From positions 1-56,314 of the forward strand of contig NZ_RJLN01000036.1 of NCBI RefSeq assembly GCF_003725545.1: a stretch of 56,314 nucleotides of DNA, given 5' to 3'. The notes beneath the pieces are model-generated. The model had not been told where the DNA came from. It saw only the letters and a list, made by a program, of their open reading frames with translations, and searched no databases. This DNA is from Micromonospora solifontis (GTDB taxonomy: Bacteria > Actinomycetota > Actinomycetes > Mycobacteriales > Micromonosporaceae). The stretch's first letter is position 1, and each line of letters opens with the position of its first letter. The position numbers and the translations under genes are program-made. Positions 18,173 to 26,356 of this stretch are shown here, in pieces.

Positions 18173-19951
18173 GTGGGCACCCTCCGAGCCGCCCTGCGGC
18201 TGGGCTGCGCCGCCCCGAAGGCCCTCACCGCCATGGTGGTTCTCGTCCTCGTCGGCGCGGTGCCGCCGATCGGCATCGCGTGGTTCACCAAGCTGCTGTT
18301 TGACGAGGTCAGCAGGGGCCGCTCGGCCAGCCCGTCGACCGCGACCTGGTACGCCGTGGCGATCGCCGTCCTGGGGGCCCTGGCGGCGATCGCCAACCGC
18401 CTGTCCGGCTACTTCACCACGGCGTTGCAGCAGGCGATCACGATCGCCGCCGATGTACGGCTGTACCGGAAACTGAACAGCTTCCTCGGCCTGGGCCCCT
18501 TCGAGCAGCCGGCCCTGCGCGACCGGCTGGCACTGGCCCAGCAGGCCGCCGACCAGGCGCCGTACGCGGTTGTCATGTTCACCGTCCAGGTGGCCCAGAG
18601 CGTCGTCACCATCGGCGGCTTCGCCGCGATCCTGGCGTCCCTCTGGCCGCCGGCCGGCCTGCTCCTGCTCGCCGTGGCCGGGCCCGAGTTCCTCATCCAG
18701 CTGCGGCTGTCCCGGCGCGCCGCGCGGGCGGTGGAGGACAGCGCCGGGCTGTTCCGGGCCCGATTCCTGTTCCAGACGGTACTGACCGACCTGCGCGCCG
18801 CCCGGGAGGTGCGCCTCTACCACCTCGGCCGGTTCTTCCACGACCGGCTCACGGGCGCCCTGCGGGCCGCCGGCCGGATCGAGCTGGCCGCCGCGCGGCA
18901 CGCCACCGTGGTACAGACCTGCTGGGCGCTGGCCGGGGCCGCCGTGACGCTCACCGCGACGGTGATCGCGGTGAGCGCCGCGGTCCGCGGCCGGCTCAGC
19001 CTCGGTGACCTCACTCTCCTGCTGGCCGCGTTCGGCGCGGCGCAGAGCGGCCTGGCCGGCATCGCCGGCCAGCTCGGCGAGGTCGGTACGGCGATGCGGC
19101 TGTTCCGGCACTACGTCGAGGTTCTGCACAGTCCCGCCGACCTGGCCGACGGGACCCTGCCCGCGGCGCCGCTGCGCACCGGGATCCGGTTCGAGGACGT
19201 GTGGTTCCGCTACGACGAGGGCGGCCCCTGGATCCTCCGGGGCGTCGACCTCACCATCACCGCCGGCGAGGCCGTCGGGCTCGTCGGCCTCAACGGCGCC
19301 GGCAAGAGCACCCTGGTCAAGCTGCTCTGCCGGTTCTACGATCCCGACCGCGGTCGCATCACCTGGGACGGCGTGGACCTGCGTGAGCTGCGGATCGAGA
19401 CGCTGCGCCGGCGGATGGGGGCGGTGTTCCAGGACTTCATGTGCTACGACCTCACCGCGGCGGAGAACGTCGGCATCGGGCGGCTGCCGTACACGACCGG
19501 ACAGGTCGAGGAGGCCGCCGCGCGGGCCGAGATCCACGACCGTCTCCGCGCCCTCCCCCACGGATACGCCACGCTGCTCAGCCGTACCTTCGCCGACCAG
19601 GACGGCGAACCCGGGGTGACGCTCTCCGGCGGGCAGTGGCAGCGGGTCGCGCTGGCCCGGTCCCTGATGCGCGCCGACGCCGACCTGCTCGTCCTGGACG
19701 AGCCCAGCTCCGGGCTGGACGCCGACGCCGAAACCCGCGTGCACGCGTCGCTGGCCCGGATCCGCCGCGGCCGCACCGGGCTCTTGATCTCGCACCGGCT
19801 CAGCACCCTTCGCGACGCGCGGCGCATCGTGGTGCTGGACGCCGGACGGATCATCGAGTCCGGCGCGCACGACGAGCTGATGGCGACCGACGGCGAGTAC
19901 GCCCGGCTGTTCCGCCTCCAGGCCGGCGGCTACCAACTGGCGGCGTCATGA
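18173..19951 (+). CDS. ABC transporter with fused membrane and ATPase domains, probable peptide exporter
   Basis: 592 aa. Six hydrophobic helices in residues 15-310, then an exporter NBD: Walker A G-L-N-G-A-G-K-S-T-L, signature L-S-G-G-Q-W-Q-R-V, Walker B L-L-V-L-D-E-P, and the H-loop S-H-R-L-S-T. No N-terminal C39 peptidase domain, so leader removal must come from another protein, and an S26 peptidase is encoded next. GTG at 18173 lies 2 bp after the MauD-like stop; the upstream part of the open frame overlaps that gene and is shadow. Probably acts as a homodimer exporting the cysteine-rich peptide. Confidence 0.9.
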   Translation: MGTLRAALRLGCAAPKALTAMVVLVLVGAVPPIGIAWFTKLLFDEVSRGRSASPSTATWYAVAIAVLGALAAIANRLSGYFTTALQQAITIAADVRLYRKLNSFLGLGPFEQPALRDRLALAQQAADQAPYAVVMFTVQVAQSVVTIGGFAAILASLWPPAGLLLLAVAGPEFLIQLRLSRRAARAVEDSAGLFRARFLFQTVLTDLRAAREVRLYHLGRFFHDRLTGALRAAGRIELAAARHATVVQTCWALAGAAVTLTATVIAVSAAVRGRLSLGDLTLLLAAFGAAQSGLAGIAGQLGEVGTAMRLFRHYVEVLHSPADLADGTLPAAPLRTGIRFEDVWFRYDEGGPWILRGVDLTITAGEAVGLVGLNGAGKSTLVKLLCRFYDPDRGRITWDGVDLRELRIETLRRRMGAVFQDFMCYDLTAAENVGIGRLPYTTGQVEEAAARAEIHDRLRALPHGYATLLSRTFADQDGEPGVTLSGGQWQRVALARSLMRADADLLVLDEPSSGLDADAETRVHASLARIRRGRTGLLISHRLSTLRDARRIVVLDAGRIIESGAHDELMATDGEYARLFRLQAGGYQLAAS

Positions 19952-20259
19952 CGGGCTGGCTACGCCGCCGGTGGCGCCTGGTGGTCGTCCGTGGAAACAG
20001 CATGGCGCCGACGCTGCACGACGGCGACCGACTCATCGTCCGCGTCGGGCGGGCACCGGCCACCGGTGACCTCGTGGTCTTCCGGGCCCGCGACGTGGTC
20101 CCGGGGGCCGACCTGCCGTGGATGGTCAAGCGCGTCCAGCGGGTCGAGCCGGACGGTGCCGTGACGGTACGCGGGGACAACCCGCACAGCCAGGACTCGC
20201 GACATTTCGGGGCGGTGCCACGTGCGGCGATCCTCGGCGTGGCCACAGGGAGGCGATGA
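19948..20259 (+). CDS. Short soluble S26 family peptidase (SodX-like)
   Basis: 103 aa. S26 boxes are complete: G-N-S18-M-A-P-T-L with nucleophile Ser18, D-L-V-V-F, M-V-K61-R-V with general-base Lys61, and R-G-D-N-P-H-S-Q-D-S box E. Unlike signal peptidase I it lacks a membrane anchor. Short soluble S26 proteins of this kind include the nickel superoxide dismutase maturation protease, which trims a short cytoplasmic propeptide. Likely target here is the A-G-A/Cys25 junction of the 79-aa precursor. The start overlaps the ABC stop (ATGA). No sodN gene is in the window. Confidence 0.85.
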   Translation: MTGWLRRRWRLVVVRGNSMAPTLHDGDRLIVRVGRAPATGDLVVFRARDVVPGADLPWMVKRVQRVEPDGAVTVRGDNPHSQDSRHFGAVPRAAILGVATGRR

Positions 20260-20262
20260 CAG

Positions 20263-20763
20263 GTGTACGTCGAGATCGGGTGCCGGGTGCTGCTCGGCAC
20301 GGTCCTGCTGGCGGCGGCGATCGGCAAGGTGACCGGCCGGGCCGCCTACCGCGAGTTCACCCGCTCGGTGCGTGACCTGGGCTACCGGCCGGCCGGCCCG
20401 CTCGCCGCGGCCGTGGTCGCCGCCGAGTTCACCGCCGTCGTCCTGCTGGCGGTGTTCCCTCCGGTCGGCTTCGGGGTGTCGGCCGCGCTGCTGCTCGCCT
20501 TCACCGTCGCCATCGCCACGAACCTGCGGCGGGGTGGCGGCACTTGCCGGTGCTTCGGCCGCACCGCCGCACCCCTGGGCCGGCACCACCTGTGGCGAAA
20601 CGCGTTCCTCGTCGGCTGCGCGGTCACCGGCGCGCTGGCGCCGTCCGGGCCCGTACGCCCGGACGGCGCGGTGCTGGCCGTCGCCGGCGCGTTGCTCACC
20701 GGCGTGCTGGTCGTCATGCTCGACGACCTGCGGTACCTGTTCGGCGCGACCGGGCGGACGTGA
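20263..20763 (+). CDS. MauE/DoxX-like membrane protein
   Basis: 166 aa, four predicted helices. The start I-G-C-R-V-L-L-G-T-V-L-L-A-A-A-I-G-K and the G-G-T-C95-R-C97-F-G motif are typical of MauE-type proteins, which work with MauD in maturation of the disulfide-rich methylamine dehydrogenase small subunit. The Cys pair could relay electrons between the quinone pool and the MauD-like protein. GTG start 3 bp after the peptidase stop with AGGGAGG nine bases before it. Last gene of the cassette; only 42 bp separate it from the convergent dehydrogenase. Confidence 0.82.
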   Translation: MYVEIGCRVLLGTVLLAAAIGKVTGRAAYREFTRSVRDLGYRPAGPLAAAVVAAEFTAVVLLAVFPPVGFGVSAALLLAFTVAIATNLRRGGGTCRCFGRTAAPLGRHHLWRNAFLVGCAVTGALAPSGPVRPDGAVLAVAGALLTGVLVVMLDDLRYLFGATGRT

Positions 20764-20805
20764 GGCCGTGCCCGGCGGGCTTTCCGGGGGCGCGGCCCGG
20801 TCCCG

Positions 20806-21567
20806 TCACCGGCCCAGCCAGCCTCCGTCCACGGCGAGGATCGTGCCGTGCACGTAGGCGGCCGCGTCGGATGCCAGGAAGACCGTCGCCCCGGCCAGGT
20901 CGTCGGGCCGGCCCCACCGGCCCGCCGGGATGCGGTCGAGGATCGCCTGGTTGCGTTCCGGCTGGTCGCGCAGCGCCCGGGTGTTGTCGGTGGCGATGTA
21001 GCCCGGGGCGATCGCGTTGACGTTCACCCCCCGGCCGGCCCACTCGTTGGCCAGTGCCCGGGTCACCCCGGCGATGGCCGACTTCGCCGCCGCGTACCCG
21101 ACGACGTTGACCCCGCCCTGGAAGCTGAGCATCGAGGCGGTGAAGATGATCCGGCCGGCGCCCCGGGCCAGCATGTCCCGGCCCAGCTCACGGGCGAGCA
21201 CGAACGGCGTCGACAGGTCGACCTGGAGCACCTCGTCCCAGTCCGCGTCGGGGTGTTCGGCGGCCGGCGCGCGCCGGATGGTGCCCGCGTTGTTGACCAG
21301 GATGTCCACCGGCCGGGGTCCGGTGGTCAGCTCGGCAGCCAACGCCGCCACCGCCACCCGGTCGGCCAGGTCCACCCGGTACGACGTGAACGTCCGGCCC
21401 CGCGCCTCGACCCGGCGGGCCGCCTCGCTGCCCTCGGTCTCCAGCGAGGCGCTGACCCCGACTATGTCGGCCCCGGCGCCGGCGAGAGCCTCGGCCATGG
21501 CCAGACCGATGCCGCGGCGGCAGCCGGTGACCACGGCCAGCCGGCCGGTCAGGTCGAACATGGTCAT
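20806..21567 (-). CDS. SDR family oxidoreductase (KduD-like sugar acid dehydrogenase)
   Basis: 253 aa. T-G-C-R-R-G-I-G-L nucleotide site, N-N-A-G, catalytic Ser in T-A-S-M, and Y-A-A-A-K. Sequence style is that of 2-deoxy-D-gluconate 3-dehydrogenase/KduD. In this cluster it may oxidise 2-keto-3-deoxy-L-fuconate, a job the second SDR at 31450 could also hold. Its ATG overlaps the upstream dehydrogenase stop (ATGA); it is the last gene of the long minus-strand fucose operon. Confidence 0.85.
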   Translation of the reverse strand: MTMFDLTGRLAVVTGCRRGIGLAMAEALAGAGADIVGVSASLETEGSEAARRVEARGRTFTSYRVDLADRVAVAALAAELTTGPRPVDILVNNAGTIRRAPAAEHPDADWDEVLQVDLSTPFVLARELGRDMLARGAGRIIFTASMLSFQGGVNVVGYAAAKSAIAGVTRALANEWAGRGVNVNAIAPGYIATDNTRALRDQPERNQAILDRIPAGRWGRPDDLAGATVFLASDAAAYVHGTILAVDGGWLGR

Positions 21568-22589
21568 GCATCGCCTCCGCAGTCGATCAGGACCTTGACC
21601 ACGCCGCCACGTTCCAGCGCGTCGAACGCCTCGGTGACGTGCCGCAGCGGCACCACCTCGGAGATCAGCTCTTCGGTGGGCACCGCGCCGGCCGCCAGCA
21701 GCCGGACCGCCTCGGTGAAGTCGTCCCGCTGGTAGACCCGAGCGCCGACGATCTCCAGTTCCCGCCAGAAGACCCGGTGCAGATCCACCTCGCGAGGGGT
21801 CGGGTGGATGCCGACCACGACCAGCCGACCGCGCACCGCGAGCAGGCCAGTGGCGGTACGCACCCCGCCCGCCGAGCCGGAGACCTCGAACACCACGGCC
21901 GCCCCGGCCATGCCGGTCCAACCGCCGACGAACTCGGCGGGATCCGTCGCCGCCGGGTCGAGCACGGTGAATCCGAGTCCGGCGGCGACCGCACGCCGGT
22001 GCGGGTCGAGTTCCACCAGCGCCACCTGCGCGCCGACCGAGCGGGCGACGCAGGCGATCAGCAGCCCGACCGGGCCGGCCCCGATCACCACCGCGTGCTC
22101 GCCGGCCGCCAGCCGGGACCGGCGTACGTCGTGCACCGCCACCGCGGCCGGTTCGATCAGCGCGCCGTGCCGCAGGGACAGCCCTTCGGGCAGCCCCACC
22201 AGCAGCTCGGCGGGGACCGTCCAGGACCCCTGCATCGATCCCGGGGAGTCCACGCCGACGAAGGTGAGCCGGTGGCAGATGTGCTGGTGTCCGGCCCGGC
22301 AGGCCGGGCACTCACCGCACCAGTCCAGCGGCATCACGGTCACCGCGTCGCCGACCTGCCAGTCGGTGACGCCCGCGCCCACCTCGGCGACCCGGCCGGC
22401 CATCTCATGCCCGATCACCGCCGGCACGGCCACCCGGTGGTCCATCGTCCCGTGCCGGACGTGCAGGTCGGTCCCGCAGATCCCGGTGTAGGCGACGTCG
22501 ATCCGGACCTCACCGGGCCCCGGTGGCACCGGCGGCCGTGGCTCGACGGTGAAGGTCCGGTTCCCCACGTACAGCGCGCCCAGCGTCAT
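21564..22589 (-). CDS. Zinc-dependent alcohol/sugar dehydrogenase (MDR family)
   Basis: 341 aa. Catalytic zinc ligands in G-I-C-G-T-D-L-H and G-H-E-M-A-G; structural zinc cysteines in C-G-E-C-P-A-C-R-A-G-H-Q-H-I-C; Rossmann G-A-G-P-V-G-L-L. Similar to sorbitol, threonine or galactitol dehydrogenases. Likely oxidises a sugar or sugar acid in the deoxyhexose pathway. GGAGAG precedes ATG 22589; longer in-frame starts run into the mutarotase gene. Overlaps both neighbours by 4 bp. Confidence 0.88.
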   Translation of the reverse strand: MTLGALYVGNRTFTVEPRPPVPPGPGEVRIDVAYTGICGTDLHVRHGTMDHRVAVPAVIGHEMAGRVAEVGAGVTDWQVGDAVTVMPLDWCGECPACRAGHQHICHRLTFVGVDSPGSMQGSWTVPAELLVGLPEGLSLRHGALIEPAAVAVHDVRRSRLAAGEHAVVIGAGPVGLLIACVARSVGAQVALVELDPHRRAVAAGLGFTVLDPAATDPAEFVGGWTGMAGAAVVFEVSGSAGGVRTATGLLAVRGRLVVVGIHPTPREVDLHRVFWRELEIVGARVYQRDDFTEAVRLLAAGAVPTEELISEVVPLRHVTEAFDALERGGVVKVLIDCGGDA

Positions 22590-22924
22590 GCCTCTCCACC
22601 TTCGCTCAGATGCCAGACCTCCCGCATCGGCGTCCACCAGTGCCCCGAACCCGGCTCGGCCAGGGACTCCTGGCACGGGTCGGTGAGCCGCCACCACCGC
22701 TGCGTCTGCGGGTCGGCCGCGATCCGTGCCTGGTCGGCGTCGTGGTCGGCGCCGACGTACTCGTAGTAGCCGAACAGCAGGTCGCCGTGCAGGAAGATCG
22801 TGTAGTTGCGGATGTGGGCCGCCCGCAGGGTCCGCTCCACCGCCGGCCAGACCTCGGCGTGCAGCCGCAGGTACTCCGCTCGCCGCTCCGGGCGTAGCCG
22901 GATCACCGTGCCGTACCGTTGCAT
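22586..22924 (-). CDS. L-rhamnose/L-fucose mutarotase family protein
   Basis: 112 aa, the normal length of the RhaM/FucM-like dimeric alpha-beta barrel family. Typical blocks are Y-L-R-L-H-A-E-V-W-P-A-V, I-R-N-Y-T-I-F-L-H, L-F-G-Y-Y-E-Y and W-W-x-x-M-x-E-V-W-H. It speeds exchange of anomers of 6-deoxy-L-hexoses, which strongly suggests fucose or rhamnose as the substrate of this cluster. GGAGGAG directly precedes the ATG. Confidence 0.9.
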   Translation of the reverse strand: MQRYGTVIRLRPERRAEYLRLHAEVWPAVERTLRAAHIRNYTIFLHGDLLFGYYEYVGADHDADQARIAADPQTQRWWRLTDPCQESLAEPGSGHWWTPMREVWHLSEGGEA

Positions 22925-22958
22925 TTCTCTCCTCCGCTGTCCGGGCCCGGTGCGCCGG

Positions 22959-23840
22959 TCACACCGCGAGCCCGTACGTCCGCACGGCGGTGGCGGCGAA
23001 GATCTCGTCCCGTTCGGCGGCCGAGAGCGGGGGTAGCGCCGCCACCAGCCCGTCCCGCACCCCGCGGTAGTCCGCGACCAGCAGGCACACCGGCCAGTCG
23101 GAGCCGAACATCAGCCGTGACGCCCCGAAGGCGTCCACCGCGGCGGCCACGAACGGCCGGAGCGCGGCCACCGTCCAGTCCGGTCCGGCCTCGGTCACCA
23201 GCCCGGACAGCTTGGCCGTCACGTTGGCGTTGGCGGCCAGCGCGGCCAGGTCGTCGCGCCACCCGACCAGCCCGGCCGCGCCGGCGTGGATGCGTGGCTT
23301 GCCCAGGTGGTCCAGGACGAACGACAGTTCCGGCAGGGCCCGGGCGGCGCGGGCCGCGGCGGGCAGCTGGTCGGCCCGGACCACCAGGTCGAAGACCAGG
23401 CCGGCATCGGCCACCGCGGCCAGGCCCCGGCGGACCGCCGGGCGGTCCAGGTAGTCGGGGTCCGGCTCGCCCTGGACCTGCGCGCGGACCCCGACCAGCA
23501 ACTCGCCGCCGCGCAGCCGCCGGTAACCGGCCAGGATCGCCGGCAGGTCCGGGTCGGCGACGTCCGCCCAGGCCACCACGCCGGCGATCGGCTCGGTGTC
23601 GGCGGCGTACCCGAGGAACTCGGGCACCTCGTCGGCGTGGCAGCGGCCCCCCTCGACCAGCACCGTGTGCCGTACCCCGGCGCCGGCGATCTCGGCGCAG
23701 AGGTCGTCCGGCGTGAACGGCCGCCGGATGCGGGCCAGCTCGGGATCGTCCAGCCAGGCGTAGCCGCGCTCGGGACGCCACAGGTGGTGGTGCGCGTCGA
23801 CGGCCGGGTGGGCGGCGGGCGAGGGTGGTGGTTCGGGCAT
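22959..23840 (-). CDS. Amidohydrolase-family sugar lactonase (probable L-fucono-1,5-lactonase)
   Basis: 293 aa, COG3618-type TIM barrel. D-A-H-H-H-L-W near the N-terminus, G-V-R near the middle, V-L-D-H-L-G-K-P, and M-F-G-S-D-W-P-V carry the metal and catalytic residues. Characterised relatives hydrolyse L-fuconolactone or L-rhamnonolactone. Position next to the fuconate dehydratase gene supports this. GAGGAAG lies 4 bases before ATG 23840. Confidence 0.87.
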   Translation of the reverse strand: MPEPPPSPAAHPAVDAHHHLWRPERGYAWLDDPELARIRRPFTPDDLCAEIAGAGVRHTVLVEGGRCHADEVPEFLGYAADTEPIAGVVAWADVADPDLPAILAGYRRLRGGELLVGVRAQVQGEPDPDYLDRPAVRRGLAAVADAGLVFDLVVRADQLPAAARAARALPELSFVLDHLGKPRIHAGAAGLVGWRDDLAALAANANVTAKLSGLVTEAGPDWTVAALRPFVAAAVDAFGASRLMFGSDWPVCLLVADYRGVRDGLVAALPPLSAAERDEIFAATAVRTYGLAV

Positions 23841-23926
23841 CGCTTCCTCGTTCGGTCGTCGGTGCTTCTGGCGTCGGCGGCGTCCGGGGGCGGTGTCCCG
23901 GCCCCCGCCAGGACAGCGCCGGCCGT

Positions 23927-25261
23927 TCAGCCGACCGCCGTGGCGGCTGCCACCGCCCCACCGGCCGCCGCGCTCCACTGCGGCCCGTCGGGGAAGCGGT
24001 AGGCCGCGAGGGATTCGGCGATCAGCTCGCCGCTCATGCCCGGCGCGGTGGGCGCGAGGTAGCGCCCTCGCTGGATCCGGACCGGGTCGACGAAGTGTTC
24101 GTGCAGGTGGTCGACGTACTCGATGGCGCGGTCGTCGAGCGTGCCGCTGACCGCCACGAAGTCGAACATCGCCAGGTGCTGCACCAGCTCACAGAGCCCG
24201 ACCCCGCCGGCGTGCGGGCAGACCGGTACGCCGTACTTGGCGGCCAGCAGCAGGATCGCCAGATTCTCGTTGACCCCGCCCACCCGGCAGGCGTCGATCT
24301 GCACGACGTCCACCGCGCCGGCCTGCAACAGCTGCTTGAACATGACCGCGTTGTGCACGTGCTCGCCGGTGGCCACCCTGATCGGTGCCAGGGCCCGCCG
24401 GACCACCGCGTGGCCGAGAACGTCGTCGGGCGAGGTCGGCTCCTCGATCCAGTACGGGTCGAAGCCGCGCAGCTGCTCCATCCAGCCGATCGCCTCCGGG
24501 ACGCCCCAGATCTGGTTCGCGTCCACCGCGAGACGCACCCGCGGGCCGACCGCCTGGCGGGCCAGCTCCAGCCGGCGCACGTCGTCCGTCAGGTTGCCGC
24601 CGACCTTGAGCTTGATCAGGTCGTAGCCGTCATCGACCGCTTCGCGGCACAGTCGGACGAGCTTCTCGTCGTCGTAGCCGAGCCAGCCGGGAGTGGTGGT
24701 GTAGGCGGGATAGCCCTCGGCGCGCAGCAGCCGCTCCCGCTCGGCCCGCCCCGGCACACCGGCGTTCAGCAGCGTCAGGGCCTCGTCCTCGGTGAGGGCG
24801 TCGCGCAGGTAGCGGAAGTCCACCTGGGCGACGAGCTGCTCGGGGGTGAGGTCGGCCAGCAGCTTCCACAGCGGCTTGCCGGCCCGCCGCGCGGCCAGGT
24901 CCCAGACCGCGTTGACGATGCCACCCGCGGCCATGTGCACGACCCCCTTCTCGGGACCCAGCCAGCGGATCTGGCTGTCCCCGACCAGCCGGCGGGCGAG
25001 CGCCCCGGGGTCCGCGACCAGCTCCTCCACCGGTTCGCCGACGACCAGGGCGGCCAGCGCCCGTACCGCGGCCACCTGCACCTCGGTGCCCCGGCCGACC
25101 GTGAAGACCAGGCCGTGGCCCGCGGCCCCGGCGGTGGTGCGCAGCACCAGGTAGGCGGCGGAGTAGTCGGGGAAGGGATTCATCGCGTCGGACCCGTCCC
25201 GGTGCCGCGACGTCGGGAATCGCACGTCGAAGGTGTCTACGGCGGAGATGAATTCAGTCAC
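23927..25261 (-). CDS. L-fuconate dehydratase (enolase superfamily)
   Basis: 444 aa, full family length. K-L-K-V-G-G (catalytic Lys pair), metal ligands in V-D-A-N-Q, I-E-E-P-T and T-G-E-H, and a C-terminal C-P-H-A-G-G with the catalytic His. The [13 protein letters not shown] block near the start is characteristic of FucD-type enzymes, which dehydrate L-fuconate to 2-keto-3-deoxy-L-fuconate. GTG start at 25261 with GGGAG upstream; 60 bp after the permease gene. Confidence 0.92.
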   Translation of the reverse strand: MTEFISAVDTFDVRFPTSRHRDGSDAMNPFPDYSAAYLVLRTTAGAAGHGLVFTVGRGTEVQVAAVRALAALVVGEPVEELVADPGALARRLVGDSQIRWLGPEKGVVHMAAGGIVNAVWDLAARRAGKPLWKLLADLTPEQLVAQVDFRYLRDALTEDEALTLLNAGVPGRAERERLLRAEGYPAYTTTPGWLGYDDEKLVRLCREAVDDGYDLIKLKVGGNLTDDVRRLELARQAVGPRVRLAVDANQIWGVPEAIGWMEQLRGFDPYWIEEPTSPDDVLGHAVVRRALAPIRVATGEHVHNAVMFKQLLQAGAVDVVQIDACRVGGVNENLAILLLAAKYGVPVCPHAGGVGLCELVQHLAMFDFVAVSGTLDDRAIEYVDHLHEHFVDPVRIQRGRYLAPTAPGMSGELIAESLAAYRFPDGPQWSAAAGGAVAAATAVG

Positions 25262-25321
25262 CGTCGGGCTCCCGGAGGTTGGTCGGCGAAAGGGGTGGCC
25301 GGGTGCACGGCTGCGGCCCGG

Positions 25322-26356
25322 TCATTCCTGGGCCTTCCCGCCGGTGATCCGCGACAGCACCAGGGCGACCAGGATGACCGCGCCGTTGAGGAAGTTGGTC
25401 CACTGTGCCGGCACCCCGGCCAGCGTCAGCACGTTGACGATCATGAACAGCAGGAGCACCCCGGTGAAGGCCCCGAACATGCTGCCCTTGCCGCCGTTCA
25501 GGCTCACCCCGCCGATCACCGCCGCGGCGAAGACCTGGAAGATGGCCCCGTCGCCCTGACCGCTCGGGATCGAGGCCAACCGCCCGGCCTGCAGCAGACC
25601 GGCCAGCGCCGCCAGCACGCTGGCGATGATGAGCGTCAGCCAGAGGATCCGGTCGGTCCGGATGCCGGCCGCCCGGGCCGCGTCCAGGTTGCCGCCGATC
25701 GCGTACAGCGCCCGGCCGCTGGTCGTGAAGCCCAGGGCCACGATGGCCACGGCGAACGCCACCAGGCACAGCCAGATGGAGACCGGCACACCGAGCCAGG
25801 AGGCGCTGCCCAGGTAGGTCATCGACGGCGGCAGGCCGAAGAAGGTGCTGCCGCCGGAGATGCCGGTGAGCAGACCGCGCAGCACGATCAGCATGCCGAG
25901 GGTGACGATGAAGCCGTTGAGCCCGTACCGGACGATCAGCAGACCGTTGAACGCGCCGATGAGCGCCCCGACCAGCAGGGTGACCGGCACGCCCCAGCCC
26001 CCGTCGAGCAGGTTGACGCCGAGGCCGTGGGTGATCGCCGGGTCGACCACCAGCCAGGCGGCGATGCCCGGCGCCAGGCCGAAGGTGGACTCCAGCGACA
26101 GGTCCATCTTGCCGGTGATCAGCACCAGCGTCTCGGCGAGCACGAGGATCGCGATGGCGGACATGCTCTGCAGGATGTTGATCAGGTTGTCGCCCTGGAG
26201 GAAGACCGGGTTGACCACCTGCCCGACCACCGCGATCACCACGATCGCGGGTACCAGCACCAGGTCCCGCAGCCGGGCCAGCGCGGGCAGCCGACGGCGG
26301 GCCGGCGCACCGTCGGCGGGCGCCGGGGCACCCGTGGTGATGAGCGTGTCAGACAT
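25322..26356 (-). CDS. RbsC-type ABC sugar permease
   Basis: 344 aa with about ten membrane helices. The A-E-T-L-V-L-I-T-G-K-M-D-L-S, N-G-F-I-V-T-L-G-M-L and G-R-A-L-Y-A-I-G-G-N-x-x-A-A-R-x-A-G-I blocks are classical for the ribose/AraH permease family. Partner of the ATPase and binding protein upstream for uptake of a deoxyhexose. ATG 26356 overlaps the ATPase stop by 8 bp. Confidence 0.93.
   Translation of the reverse strand: MSDTLITTGAPAPADGAPARRRLPALARLRDLVLVPAIVVIAVVGQVVNPVFLQGDNLINILQSMSAIAILVLAETLVLITGKMDLSLESTFGLAPGIAAWLVVDPAITHGLGVNLLDGGWGVPVTLLVGALIGAFNGLLIVRYGLNGFIVTLGMLIVLRGLLTGISGGSTFFGLPPSMTYLGSASWLGVPVSIWLCLVAFAVAIVALGFTTSGRALYAIGGNLDAARAAGIRTDRILWLTLIIASVLAALAGLLQAGRLASIPSGQGDGAIFQVFAAAVIGGVSLNGGKGSMFGAFTGVLLLFMIVNVLTLAGVPAQWTNFLNGAVILVALVLSRITGGKAQE

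Noticed and set aside
21564..22311. Long minus-strand frame upstream of the KduD-like SDR as an N-terminal domain
   Set aside because: It is a shadow of the zinc dehydrogenase gene; the SDR Rossmann start and ATGA coupling place the real start at 21567.
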